Shown here one piece after another: positions 43,701-57,300 of a stretch of 64,000 nucleotides of DNA. The number at the start of each line of letters is the position of its first letter. Position 1 is the stretch's first letter. The notes below the pieces were generated by a model. The model had not been told where the DNA came from, ran no database searches, and was given only the letters and a program-made list of their open reading frames with translations. The position numbers and the translations under genes were made by a program. This stretch comes from Anadara kagoshimensis. Taxonomy: Eukaryota; Mollusca; Bivalvia; Arcoida; Arcidae. Where the stretch lies: positions 72,839,252-72,903,251 of the forward strand of contig CM037861.1 in the NCBI GenBank assembly GCA_021292105.1, written 5' to 3'.

Positions 43701-46700
43701 GTTAATTATCTCGAAAACTATAAACGTTTTGTATAGGCATGTATATTAGAATGTTGTAGGTATTGATACAATGATCATTTTGATGTAAGAAAAAAGCCAT
43801 TGGGGTTTAGAATTTATGTTTTCTTTAAATCTATCAGCTAGTCATTAGTAATCAGGTGAGCGTATAAGGCCCATGGGCCTCTTGTTATAAAATATGTTCA
43901 CACCCATTTTCTTTAATATAATATATACTCACCCCAGGTCATTGTTGTCATTGTTTTGAGTTATGTTAAACATATCCACATATACCCTAGCTATGAAGAG
44001 AGGTATTATTGGTATTTTTGGATCAGCTGTTAGGTAAAAACTTAGATAAGTTTGGAGTATCAAAGGTCTACATAAAAAGAAAATGCTTGGATAATGATGA
44101 TTAAATCTTTTTATTTAAAGAGACAGTTTATCTAGGTATGAAGGTCACATTTCATGATATATTTACATAGATTACAATAAATAAATGAAGATACAAAATT
44201 CAAAAGTTTTAATTTTTGGAGTAGAGTCACAGATTTCTGTTACAATGGGCATTCTGTATTCCCTTGGTGTGCTAAGATATTAGTAACTTTTACCCAAAGT
44301 TCATTGTATGGAAGTTATTGAAGAAGCATTTTGTGTAGTATTTGGTCAAGTTAATATTTAATACCTCTTTGCAATTTTTGTTAAGGAATTTTAAAATATT
44401 ATCTGGGTGAAATCATTGTTTTACACGCAGTGTTTAACATATTTACATTTTATGTTTTATTCTAACCTGTTGTTAAGATGAAGGATCAAGGTTTGCATCT
44501 GTGATGGCGCGGCATCTTAGTTTCAGTATATTTTAGTTTAATTTCATTCGTAGTCAATTTTTCTGTTAACTTACATTTTATATCTTCATCTTGTAAAAAA
44601 TATTAGTTCTCGGTTTTCTCAGTTCAGTTTAGACAGGTTTTTATTTATTTGTGGTTCAGTTTAGACAGGTTTTTATTTATTTGTTGTTCAGTTTATTTGT
44701 CATTCAGTTAGACAGGTTTTTATTTATTTGTGTTTCAGATTTAGACAGGTTTTTATTTATTTGTGGTTCAGTTTAGACAGGTTTTTATTTATTTGTCGTT
44801 CAGTTTAGACAGGTTTTTATTTATTTGTCATTCAGTTTAGACAGGTTTTTATTTATTTGTCATTCAGTTTAGACAGGTTTTTATTTATTTGTCATTCAGT
44901 TTACAAGGTTTTTATTTATTTGTGGTTCAGTTTAGACAGGTTTTTATTTATTTGTCGTTCAGTTTAGACAGGTTTTTATTTATTTGTCATTCAGTTTAGA
45001 CAGGTTTTTATTTATTTGTCATTCAGTTTACAAGGTTTTTATTTATTTGTCATTCAGTTTAGACAGGTTTTTATTTATTTGTCGTTCAGTTTAGAAGGTT
45101 TTTATTTATCTGTGGTTCAGTTTAGACAGGTTTTTATTTATTTGTCGTTCAGTTTAGACAGGTTTTTATTTATTTGTCATTCAGTTTAGACAGGTTTTTA
45201 TTTATTTGTCATTCAGTTTACAGGTTTTTATTTATTTGTCGTTCAGTTTAGACAGGTTTTTATTTATTTGTCGTTCAGTTTAGACAGGTTTTTATTTATT
45301 TGTCATTCAGTTTAGACAGGTTTTTATTTATTTGTCGTTCAGTTTAGACAGGTTTTTATTTATTTGTCGTTCAGTTTAGACAGGTTTTTATTTATTTGTC
45401 ATTCAGTTTAGACAGGTTTTTATTTATTTGTCATTCAGTTTAGACAGGTTTTTATTTATTTGTGGTTCAGTTTAGACAGGTTTTTATTTATTTGTGGTTC
45501 AGATTAGACAGGTTTTTATTTATTTGTCATTCAGTTTAGAAGGTTTTTATTTATTTGTCGTTCAGTTTAGACAGGTTTTTATTTATTTGTGGTTCAGTTT
45601 AGACAGGTTTTTGGTTTTCTCAGTTCAGTTTAGACAGGTTTTTATTTATTTGTGGTTCAGATTAGACAGGTTTTTATTTATTTGTCATTCAGTTTAGACA
45701 GGTTTTTTATTTATTTGTCTTTCAATTTAGACAGTTTTTAGCTCACCTGAGCCAAAGGCTTAGATGAGCTATTGCTATCTATCACCGTCCATCGTGCGTC
45801 GTGTGTAAACTTTATATTTTAATCTTCTCCTCCAAAACTACTTGGCCAAATTTGATGAAACTTAGTGATTATCATGCCTGGGTAATAGCCTTTCAAAATT
45901 GTATTCGGGGTTTGGCCATGCCCGACAAGATGGCCGCCATAACTAAAAATAGCAAAAAGACAAAAAAATGTTCTTCTCTGAAACCAAAAGGTGCAGGCAA
46001 ATTTTGATTGGATATTTGGATTCAGCATACCTGTTTAGTTTAGACAGGTTTTTATTGATTTTAAATTATTTACAACTATTTCATTGTTTATATTGTTTTT
46101 TCTTGTTTTCAGCCACTCTTACAATAAATATACTAGACAGCAATGATAATCCACCAACATTCAGCCTAAATGTTTACAAAGTCAATGTATCTGAAGGAAG
46201 ATTTATAAATGATGTAATACTAACAGTCAGTGCTACAGACCCTGACAAAAACCAACAAGTCACCTACTATCTTGACACTGGTAGTAATGTACCATTTAAC
46301 TTTACAGATCAATTAAGTGGTAAGTTATTACAAAGATACTCTTGGCTGGATATTAGGACTGTTAGCATCTGTTTTATATATAATTCTGCTGTTTTAAATA
46401 ATTGCTATTCTCTGTTTATTTGTTATTAGATGACATGATCAAGATGATAGCATTATCAAACTATTGTCTAGTCCATTATAATTGAGAGATTTAATCGTGT
46501 GGTCATACTAAGTTTGAATTGAGAAAGATGGGAGTGACAATGTAACATCACTTATATCCCAAGTTTTGATGATAATAAATGAATGTTGTTAATCAGCATT
46601 ATTTGTGTTGTATTACAGGACAGTTAATGTTAAAACAGAAACTTGACCACGAACAGAACAAGATGATATCCTTCGCTGTCCTAGCTAGAGATAATGGTAA

Positions 46701-48310
46701 TCCTATACAGTCATCATCAGCTACTGTAGAAGTAACTGTTCTAGATGTGAATGATAACCAGCCAGTATTTAACACTTACAGTAAAATATACAACGTAGCT
46801 GAGAACGCTGTACAGGGAACATCTGTGGCAACCGTAGCAGCGACAGATGCTGATAGTGGAGACTTTGGTAGATTGTATTATACACTACAAGTTACAAATG
46901 ATGATGGATGTTTTATTATAAACAAATGGACAGTAAGTACTTATAGAAGTATGTGGAAGCTTAAAAAAATATCTTGGAATAGCATTTAACTTTTATTTAT
47001 CTTTCATTTAAAAAAATAGCTTTGTGTGTGTTGAAATTGCAAAAGAATTCAAAGAAATTTCATTTGGTATTTTTTGAGAATAATGCTTAAGTTACTGGAG
47101 TCCTGTTGTAAAGATAAACAACTACGGTAAACCGTCTGAATGACTGGAGATGAGTAGAGTAATGGTGGTGTACATACCCAATTAAGATTCTCTCACTTAT
47201 ATTGAGACATTCAGTTTTGGGATGGCAGAAGAAACTGGAGCACTTACTTTTGGTAACTTTTGTATGACTTCCATATGTTATGTAAGATGTGTGTCCAGAT
47301 AAAATTGTTGTATTTAGACAGATGGTTTATTCAGCTACAAATAATGCATTTCATTGATGGAATAAAGATGCTAATTTAAATGTTTATTTTAATCAGGGAG
47401 AAATAAAAGTGAACTGTACATTAGATTTTGAGACCAGGAAAAATTATATTGTGTATGTAATTGCTAAAGATAATGAAAATGATACAGAGAACCAGAGAAG
47501 TCAACAGACAGATGCTATAGAGATACAGATACTGGATATAAATGACAATAAACCAGTAATAACTAACATCCCTGCTACACCAGTTAAAGTACTGGAAAAT
47601 GCTCAGAATGGTACAGAGGTATTCCGTGTATCATCTAGTGATCCAGACAATGGTATAAATGGTACTGTAGAGTATTCTTTAACATCTAATACTAATACTA
47701 CAGGATGGTTCTTTATAAGAACAGTTCCTAATCCTAGTATAAATAAAAATGAAGGAGTTATAATGCTGAAGGAGAACTTATTGGGTCGTGTAGGTATTGT
47801 ATATATTACAGTACGAGCTACAGATAAAGGGACATCACCATTATCATCAGAAAAACAACTTTATTTTGAAGTAGAAGATGTAAACCTTCATCAGCCCCAG
47901 TTTGTTGTACCTAAAGGACCCAAAGCAACAATACAAATAGAAGAGGTATAGTTTATAGCTATTATTATGTATTATAGAAACTTTGTCAGATTTTATTTGG
48001 CTGGTTCCCTAAATTATAAGTGACACTCGATATTCAATCTCAAAGAATTTGCACAGCAATGGAAATTAAAGCACTAATTGAAAGCTATTTCTAGACAGTT
48101 CAATGATTGTATTTACATTTCACATTTTGAAAATCTTTAGGTTTTCGAAATCTGAAATTAATTTTAAACATTGTCGTGTATGACATGTATTCCAAATCAC
48201 CTTAACAGCCAATAAATGATGTCAAACATATATCAATAAGCAACAAATGAAAAATGCCACTTTAGCAATGGTAATTACATTTATACTCTTATCATTACAT
48301 ATACATTAGC

Positions 48311-48363
<53 letters not shown>

Positions 48364-51300
48364 CTTTATTTCTATGCACTATATTTACAGCAACAAAAGC
48401 CAGGATCTTTAGTTATTGATGTAAATGCCAGTGATGCAGATCATGGACAGAATGGTGAAGTACTGTATTATCTATACCCTGATAAAGATTACCAAAAGTT
48501 CAGAATGGACAATATAACTGGAGTTCTTACTAATGCTGTAGAACTTGACAGGGAAACACAGCCTAGCTATGAGGTAATATTTATATCTGTGTGTGTGTGT
48601 GTACAGAATTTAAATCTTTTGAGTGGAATTTAGTAAATGCTGTTTATTGACTTTAGGTAGGTCTAATTTACTTGATTTTGTACCAGATTTGAAAATGTTC
48701 TTTACAATTTTTGGTCAGTTCTGTCAAAAGACCAAATATTACATGGTGTGTTCTTGGGTGAAGCTAACTGATCTACATTGTGTTCTTGGGTTAAGCTAAC
48801 TAATGTACATTGTGTTCTTGGGTTAAGCTAACTATCTACATTGTGTTCTTGGGTTAAGCTAACTGATCTACATTGTGTACTTGAGTTAAGCTAACTGATC
48901 TACATTGTGTTCTTGGGTTAAGCTAACTGATCTACATTGTGTTCTTGAGTTAAGCTAACTGATCTACATTGTGTTCTTGAGTTAAGCTAACTGATCTACA
49001 TTGTGTTCTTGGATTAAGCTAACTGATCTACATTGTGTTCTTGGGTTAAGCTAACTGGTCTACATTGTGTTCTTGGGTTAAGCTAACTGATCTACATTGT
49101 GTTCTTGAGTTAAGCTAACTGATGTACATTGTGTTCTTGAGTTAAGCTAACTGATCTACATTGTGTTCTTGGGTTAAGCTAACTGATCTACATTGTGTTC
49201 TTGGGTTAAGCTAACTGATCTACATTGTGTTCTTGGGTTAAGCTAACTGATCTACATTGTGTTCTTGGGTTAAGCTAACTGATCTACATTGTGTTCTTGG
49301 GTTAAGCTAACTGATCTACATTGTGTTCTTGGGTTAAGCTAACTGATCTACATTGTGTACTTGAGTTAAGCTAACTGATCTACATTGTGTTCTTGGGTTA
49401 AGCTAACTGATCTACATTGTGTTCTTGGGTTAAGCTAACTGATCTACATTGTGGTCTTGGGTTAAGCTAACTGATCTACATTGTGTTCTTGGGTTAAGCT
49501 AACTGATCTACATTGTTTTCTTGAGTTAAGCTAACTGATGTACATTGTGTTCTTGAGTTAAGCTAACTAATCTACATTGTGTTCTTGGGTTAAGCTAACT
49601 GATCTACATTGTGTTCTTGGGTTAAGCTAACTGATCTACATTGTGTTCTTGGGTTAAGCTAACTGATCTACATTGTGGTCTTGGGTGAAGCTAACTGATC
49701 TACATTGTGTTCTTACATTATAGAGTACATCTCCTGATATAATAAGTACATGTAATCAATCAATCAGTGTAATATAAAATTAATATTGGAGTTAAAGTAA
49801 GATATAACTTATCTGAATATTCTGTTAACTTAATATACAAATATATATCATATATTGCTATCTGATTTACGGAGCACATGCAATCACAATGCCAACATAT
49901 AACAAGTAAATATAATACTAGTATTTCAGTTTTGTGTCTTTCTCTCTCTAGTGGTTCATGCTAATTTTAAGTTTTTTTGTAAAGCTGTACATTCTTTGAA
50001 ACTGGTTGGGGTTAAAACTCTTTTAATTAACTCTATTATAACTCTATTATATATAAACTAATATACAATTTTGGAATTGTTTAAAAACTATGGTTAGATA
50101 CTAATTTGATGATTTTAATTGTTTACAGCTGAAGATAATTGCCTATGATAAAGGACTACCAAATAGTTTAGAGAATTCTTTGACTTTGTTTATTAATCTA
50201 CTGGACATAGATGATCAAAAGCCGTCATTTAGTCGTGGAGTTCAGTATGAACCTTATAAGTTCTCTAAAGGTGTCAATGAGGAAACTTATAATGTGAGAG
50301 TTGGATCTGTTGATATTGCCACTGATCTTGATAGTGACAACAATAGTATTATTTGTTATTACTTAGTAGGTAAGTAACACATATGAGGTGAGATACGTCA
50401 TGAGACTTCATTGCTAGATAGATCCTCATAAAGAGATGTACATTGTACAAGCACCATAACTCTATAAGAGTTAGTGCCTTTTGTTACTTTTCATACTTAC
50501 ATTTTGTCCAGGGCATAACTAAAAAGAGGTATCAACATGAAAATTAATAAGTAGATAGAGCTCAGCGAAGGATAAGTGCAGTGCACATGAGCCATAACTC
50601 TATTTTGCAAAATTTATGAGTTATTGGTCTTTGGAAAATTTAATTTAAATAACCATATTTGAATTAGAAATAGCCCTTTTACAACTAGCCTGTATTTGGG
50701 AGCATCTATCAGTTCTACTGATTCTCTTGTATATTTCTATTAATGTTTAGTTTAAATCAGAAAATGGCAGGTTTTAGTAAATTAGCAATGCATACATTTT
50801 TGTAATCATTGTTAATATAAAACTTTGTAATTAATTTACTTTCTTTAAACTGTCATACAACAACACTAAGATAAAGTTATCACTGTAACTTGAAATGTTA
50901 CTTATCCCATAAATATACAGATTTATAGTACATCATAATACCTCTGACTGTACGTAACACTGATCTAATTCTCAGCTCTATTTACTAATACAGATTTATA
51001 GTACATCATAATACCTCTGACTGTATGTAACACTGATCTAATTCTCAGCTCCATTTACTAATACAGATTTATAGTACATCATAATACCTCTGACTGTACG
51101 TAACACTGATCTAATTCTCAGCTCTATTTACTAATACAGATTTATAGTACATCATAATACCTCTGACTGTACGTAACACTGATCTAATTCTCAGCTCTAT
51201 TTACTAATACAGATTTTAGTACATCATAATACCTCTGACTGTACGTAACACTGATCTAATTCTCAGCTCTATTTACTAATACAGATTTATAGTACATCAT

Positions 51301-54300
51301 AATACCTCTGACTGTACGTAACACTGATCTAATTCTCAGCTCTATTTACTAATACAGATTTATAGTACATCATAATATCTCTGACTGTACGTAACACTGA
51401 TCTAATTCTCAGCTCTATTTACTAATACAGATTTATAGTACATCATAATACCTCTGACTGTACATAACACTGATCTAATTCTCAGCTCTATTTACTAATA
51501 CAGATTTATAGTACATCATAATACCTCTGACTGTACGTAACACTGATCTAATTCTCAGCCCTATTTATTTATGTACTTGATAATTTTGTTTTGATGTATC
51601 TGACAGGAGGAGAAATGCAGGATCATTTTAGTCTAAACAGAAGTGGCGATCTTGTCTTAACATCACCAATAGATCGTGAAGGAAATAATCCACCCTTTAC
51701 AGAAATCAACTTTATAAATTTAGTTGTAAAGGCCACACCCTTCTGTTACCTAAAAGACACAATAACTGTTAATAAGAAGTATCTGTTTAATCCTGCACAA
51801 CGACCAGATGAGTATGATCGTACTGACACAACGTTACTATGGGTACAAGTTGATATAAAAGATATAAATGATCATCCACCTAAATTTAAACAGGACATTA
51901 TCAGCATTGGTTTAACCAGGAAAACACAGTTTGGAGAACTTATCTTAAATCTCAAGGTTAGTATACATATATTTTGTTAAATTTTTCATAAACAATATCC
52001 ACACTGTAGTGGTCACACTAATTCTACATTAACCATATCCAACCTGTAGTGGTCACACTAAATCTACATATACCATATCCACCCTGTAGTGGTCACACTA
52101 ATTCTACATTTACCATATCCAACCTGTAGTGGTCACACTAAATCTACATATACCATATCCACCCTGTAGTGGTCACACTAATTCTACATATACCATATCC
52201 ACCCTGTAGTGGTCACACTAAATCTACATATACCATATCCACCCTGTAGTGGTCACACTAATTCTACATATACCATACCCACCCTGTAGTGGTCACACTA
52301 AATCTACATATACCATATCCATCCTGTAGTGGTCACACTAATTCTACATTTACCATACCCACCCTGTAGTGGTCACACTAAATCTACATATACAATACCC
52401 ACCCTGTAGTGGTCACACTAAATCTACATATACCATATCCATCCTGTAGTGGTCACACTAATTCTACATTTACCATACCCACCCTGTAGTGGTCACACTA
52501 AATCTACATATACAATACCCACCCTGTAGTGGTCACACTAAATCTACATATACAATACCCACTCTGTAGTGGTCACACAAATTCTACATTTACAATACCC
52601 ACCCTGCAATGTCCATACAAATTCTGCATATTCTCCAGACACCATCTAAATTCATTAGTGGCCACCCAAGTTCTCAAAAAGTATATTATATATTCATATA
52701 TGAACATTTAAAAGTGTATTTGACAAATAATACTTGTCACACATATGTTTTTATGCCTAGGCTACCATTTAGAAATATCAAGTAACTCATATCTGTGCTT
52801 AGTTTGTTCATGTGATTTGTCTGTTTTTGTTTAAACTAAATACAACTGAATGCAAATTACTTGTAAGTAGGGATGATATGATATAAAAGTATAAGGATAT
52901 AGCTATCACTGGACACTTCTCCATGATAATTCATATTGATTTTTCAAATATCTATAAGTAACAAGAAAACCTAAAACTTTATCATACATAGGTAGCTCTC
53001 AAAGCAGGTCATTTCACTTTTAGTCACCCAGAGAAAGTGAAATTTATGGATTCAAAACAATGTAACTTTTTTATTTGTGCATCAGTTTTGATTTGGTTTT
53101 CTATGTTGTAACTTTTAAATGGTATTTAAAACAAAGACTGAAAACAATCATGACAGGTTCTGTTTAACAATGATATATATATATAGCTATCAATGTACAA
53201 TATTAACAACAATAGTAACTATATTATGGTAAACATTAAGAACCTTTATTGATCAGAAAATATCTATAATTTACATGTCTAATACAATCATTTATATTAT
53301 ATTTTGTTACAGAATGAAGTTATTGACCCAGATCTTGGAGATAACAAGATTCATACATTTGTTGGAAGTGACTGGATACAAATTTATCCAGAACAACTCA
53401 ATAAAACGATCAAGTCACTAGGACGGAAACCATTTATTTTATTTCCTAATGGAACTGTAAAGACCAATATATACTTCCAGTCAAATATGTTTGGATTTTT
53501 TAATTGGAGTATAAAAGCCATGGACAAGGATGGTCATTCTACAAGTGCTACTTTAAGGGTATAAATATAATCTTTTCTTAAATACTGATTAGAATTTATG
53601 ATATTATTTTCCCTTAAAATAACTTCGATGATGAAATTGACGATCTGGCAAATTCTTATGCAGTAATGAGCTATTCCTTATTCTGGATTGAACTAGGATC
53701 TAGGTAATGCAGGATGGATGGTTGTACATTTGGGTTAGCAGTGTTTTGTAGGATCTAGCTAATGCAGGATGGATGGTTGTACATTTGGGTTAGCAGTGTT
53801 TTGTAGGATCTAGCTAATGCAGGATGGTTGTACATTTGGGTTAGCAGTGTTTTGTAGGATCTAGCTAATGCAGGATGGATGGTTGTACATTTGGGTTAAC
53901 AGTGTTTTGTAGGATCTAGGTAATGCAGGATGGATGGTTATACATTTGGGTTAGCAGTGTTTTGTAGGATCTAGCTAATGCAGGATGGATGGTTGTACAT
54001 TTGAGTTAACAGTGTTTTGTAGGATCTAGCTAATGCAGGATGGATGGTTGTACATTTGGGTTAGCAGTGTTTTGTAGGATCTAGCTAATGCAGGATGGAT
54101 GGTTGTACATTTGGGTTAGCAGTGTTTTGTAGGATCTAGCTAATGCAGGATGGATGGTTGTACATTTGGGTTAGCAGTGTTTTGTAGGATCTAGCTAATG
54201 CAGGATGGATGGTTGTACATTTGGGTTAGCAGTGTTTTGTAGGATCTAGCTAATGCAGGATGGTTGTACATTTGAGTTAACAGTGTTTTGTAGGATCTAG

Positions 54301-57300
54301 GTAATGCAGGATGGATGGTTATACATTTGAGTTAACAGTGTTTTGTAGGATCTAGGTAATGCAGGATGGATGGTTATACATTTGAGTTAACAGTGTTTTG
54401 TAGGATCTAGGTAATGCAGGATGGATGGTTGTACATTTGGGTTAACAGTGTTTTGTAGGATCTAGCTAATGCAGGATGGATGGTTGTACATTTGGGTTAA
54501 CAGTGTTTTGTAGGATCTAGGTAATGCAGGATGGATGGTTGTACATTTGGGTTAGCAGTGTTTTGTAGGATCTAGCTAATGCAGGATGGATGGTTGTACA
54601 TTTGGGTTAGCAGTGTTTTGTAGGATCTAGCTAATGCAGGATGGATGGTTGTACATTTGGGTTAGCAGTGTTTTGTAGGATCTAGCTAATGCAGGATGGA
54701 TGGTTGTACATTTGGGTTAGCAGTGTTTTGTAGGATCTAGCTAATGCAGGATGGTTGTACATTTGGGTTAACAGTGTTTTGTAGGATCTAGCTAATGCAG
54801 GATGGTTGTACATTTGGGTTAGCAGTGTTTTGTAGGATCTAGCTAATGCAGGATGGTTGTACATTTGGGTTAGCAGTGTTTTGTAGGATCTAGCTAATGC
54901 AGGATGGTTGTACATTTGGGTTAGCAGTGTTTTGTAGGATCTAGCTAATGCAGGATGGATGATTGTACATTTGGGTTAGCAGTGTTTTGTAGGATCTAGC
55001 TAATGCAGGATGGATGGTTGTACATTTGGGTTAGCAGTGTTTTGTAGGATCTAGCTAATGCAGGATGGTTGTACATTTGGGTTAGCAGTGTTTTGTAGGA
55101 TCTAGCTAATGCAGGATGGTTGTACATTTGGGTTAGCAGTGTTTTGTAGGATCTAGCTAATGCAGGATGGTTGTACATTTGGGTTAGCAGTGTTTTGTAG
55201 GATCTAGCTAATGCAGGATGGATGGTTGTACATTTGGGTTAGCAGTGTTTTGTAGGATCTAGCTAATGCAGGATGGATGGTTGTACATTTGGGTTAGCAG
55301 TGTTTTGTAGGATCTAGCTAATGCAGGATGGTTGTACATTTGGGTTAGCAGTGTTTTGTAGGATCTAGCTAATGCAGGATGGATGGTTGTACATTTGGGT
55401 TAACAGTGTTTTGTAGGATCTAGCTAATGCAGGATGGTTGTACATTTGGGTTAGCAGTGTTTTGTAGGATCTAGCTAATGCAGGATGGATGGTTGTACAT
55501 TTGGGTTAGCAGTGTTTTGTAGGATCTAGCTAATGCAGGATGGTTGTACATTTGGGTTAGCAGTGTTTTGTAGGATCTAGCTAATGCAGGATGGATGGTT
55601 GTACATTTGGGTTAGCAGTGTTTTGTAGGATCTAGCTAATGCAGGATGGTTGTACATTTGGGTTAGCAGTGTTTTGTAGGATCTAGCTAATGCAGGATGG
55701 TTGTACATTTGGGTTAGCAGTGTTTTGCAGGATCTAGCTAATGCAGGATGGATGGTTGTACATTTGGGTTAGCAGTGTTTTGTAGGATCTAGCTAATGCA
55801 GGATGGATGGTTGTACATTTGGGTTAACAGTGTTTTGTAGGATCTAGCTAATGCAGGATGGTTGTACATTTGGGTTAGCAGTGTTTTGTAGGATCTAGCT
55901 AATGCAGGATGGTTGTACATTTGGGTTAGCAGTGTTTTGCAGGATCTAGCTAATGCAGGATGGATGGTTGTACATTTGGGTTAGCAGTGTTTTGTAGGAT
56001 CTAGCTAATGCAGGATGGATGGTTGTACATTTGGGTTAGCAGTGTTTTGTAGGATCTAGCTAATGCAGGATGGATGGTTGTACATTTGGGTTAGCAGTGT
56101 TTTGCATTACAATTTAATTTATCTTGTAAATTGCTTATAATTCAGTACATCCACATGGTCAATATTATGTAGTAAAATAATGTTATATGTAATTTACTTA
56201 CAGATATCATTGATAAATGATGATCAGAGGGTCAAGGTCATATTTAGGATGGTCCCAGAAGAAGTCAGGAATATTTCTTATGCATTTAGAAGGTAAATCA
56301 TTTATCATTTATCAACATCCAGATGGCTAGTCTGCTGATGGCGGGTCTGCTGATGGCTATTCTGCTGATGGTGGGTCTGCTGATGGTGGGTCTGCTGATG
56401 GTGGGTCTGCTGATGGCTAGACTGCCGATGGCAGGTCTGCCGATGTCTGGTCTGCCGATGGCGGGTCTGCTGATGGCAGGTTTGCTGATGGCTAGTCTGC
56501 TGATGGCAAGTCTGCTGATGACGGGTCTGCTGATGGCGGGTCTGCTGATGGTGGGTCTGTGAGGGGTATTAATCTCCTTTAGAGACAGCTCTAGTGATAT
56601 CAATTGTGTTACAGAATTTACAATACTTTTATGTTCTTTAATTTTTCTGTAACAACCCTTCTCTTATCTAGTGAATGATTTTAAATTTTGTAATTTTTTT
56701 TTTTTGAATATCAAGATATGGTTCCTTTATACTTAAAATTAAGTTGTTAACCATAAACTAAATATGGAATATATATTATATATATTAACTATAATATTTA
56801 CAGACAACTTGAAGATGTGACGGGCTTTAGGATAGTTGTTGATAAGATACAGACTCATGAAAATGAAGCAGGAAAACCTGATGTAACACAGTATGTATAC
56901 ATAGTCCCTATACTTCAGAAATTATTTTTATCCTTCAAATCATCATTAAGGTTTAAACAATGAAATGCAGATCTAGTTGCATATGAATTTGTTCATGGTA
57001 AAAACTCTCTGACCATCTTATCAGTGACCATAACAGTGCTAATATTACATGATATAGTCACTAACTATGACCAAGTCAACGCTACTTGAAACAACCCTAA
57101 CATGGGCCAAAGGTCAGGAAATAATAATCAATGATAGTCTCCACTAACTATGACCAAGTCAATGCTACTTGAAACAACCCTAACATGGGACAAGGGTCAG
57201 GAAATAATAATCAATGATAGTCTCCGCTAACTATGACCATGTCAATGCTACTTGAAACAACCCTAACATGGGCCAAGGGTCGGGAAATAATAATCAATGA

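Noticed and set aside
56298-56603. Overlapping frames of low-complexity MAGLLMA/ISRPAISRP repeats
   Set aside because: 15-bp tandem repeat in an intron, open in both directions by arithmetic only.
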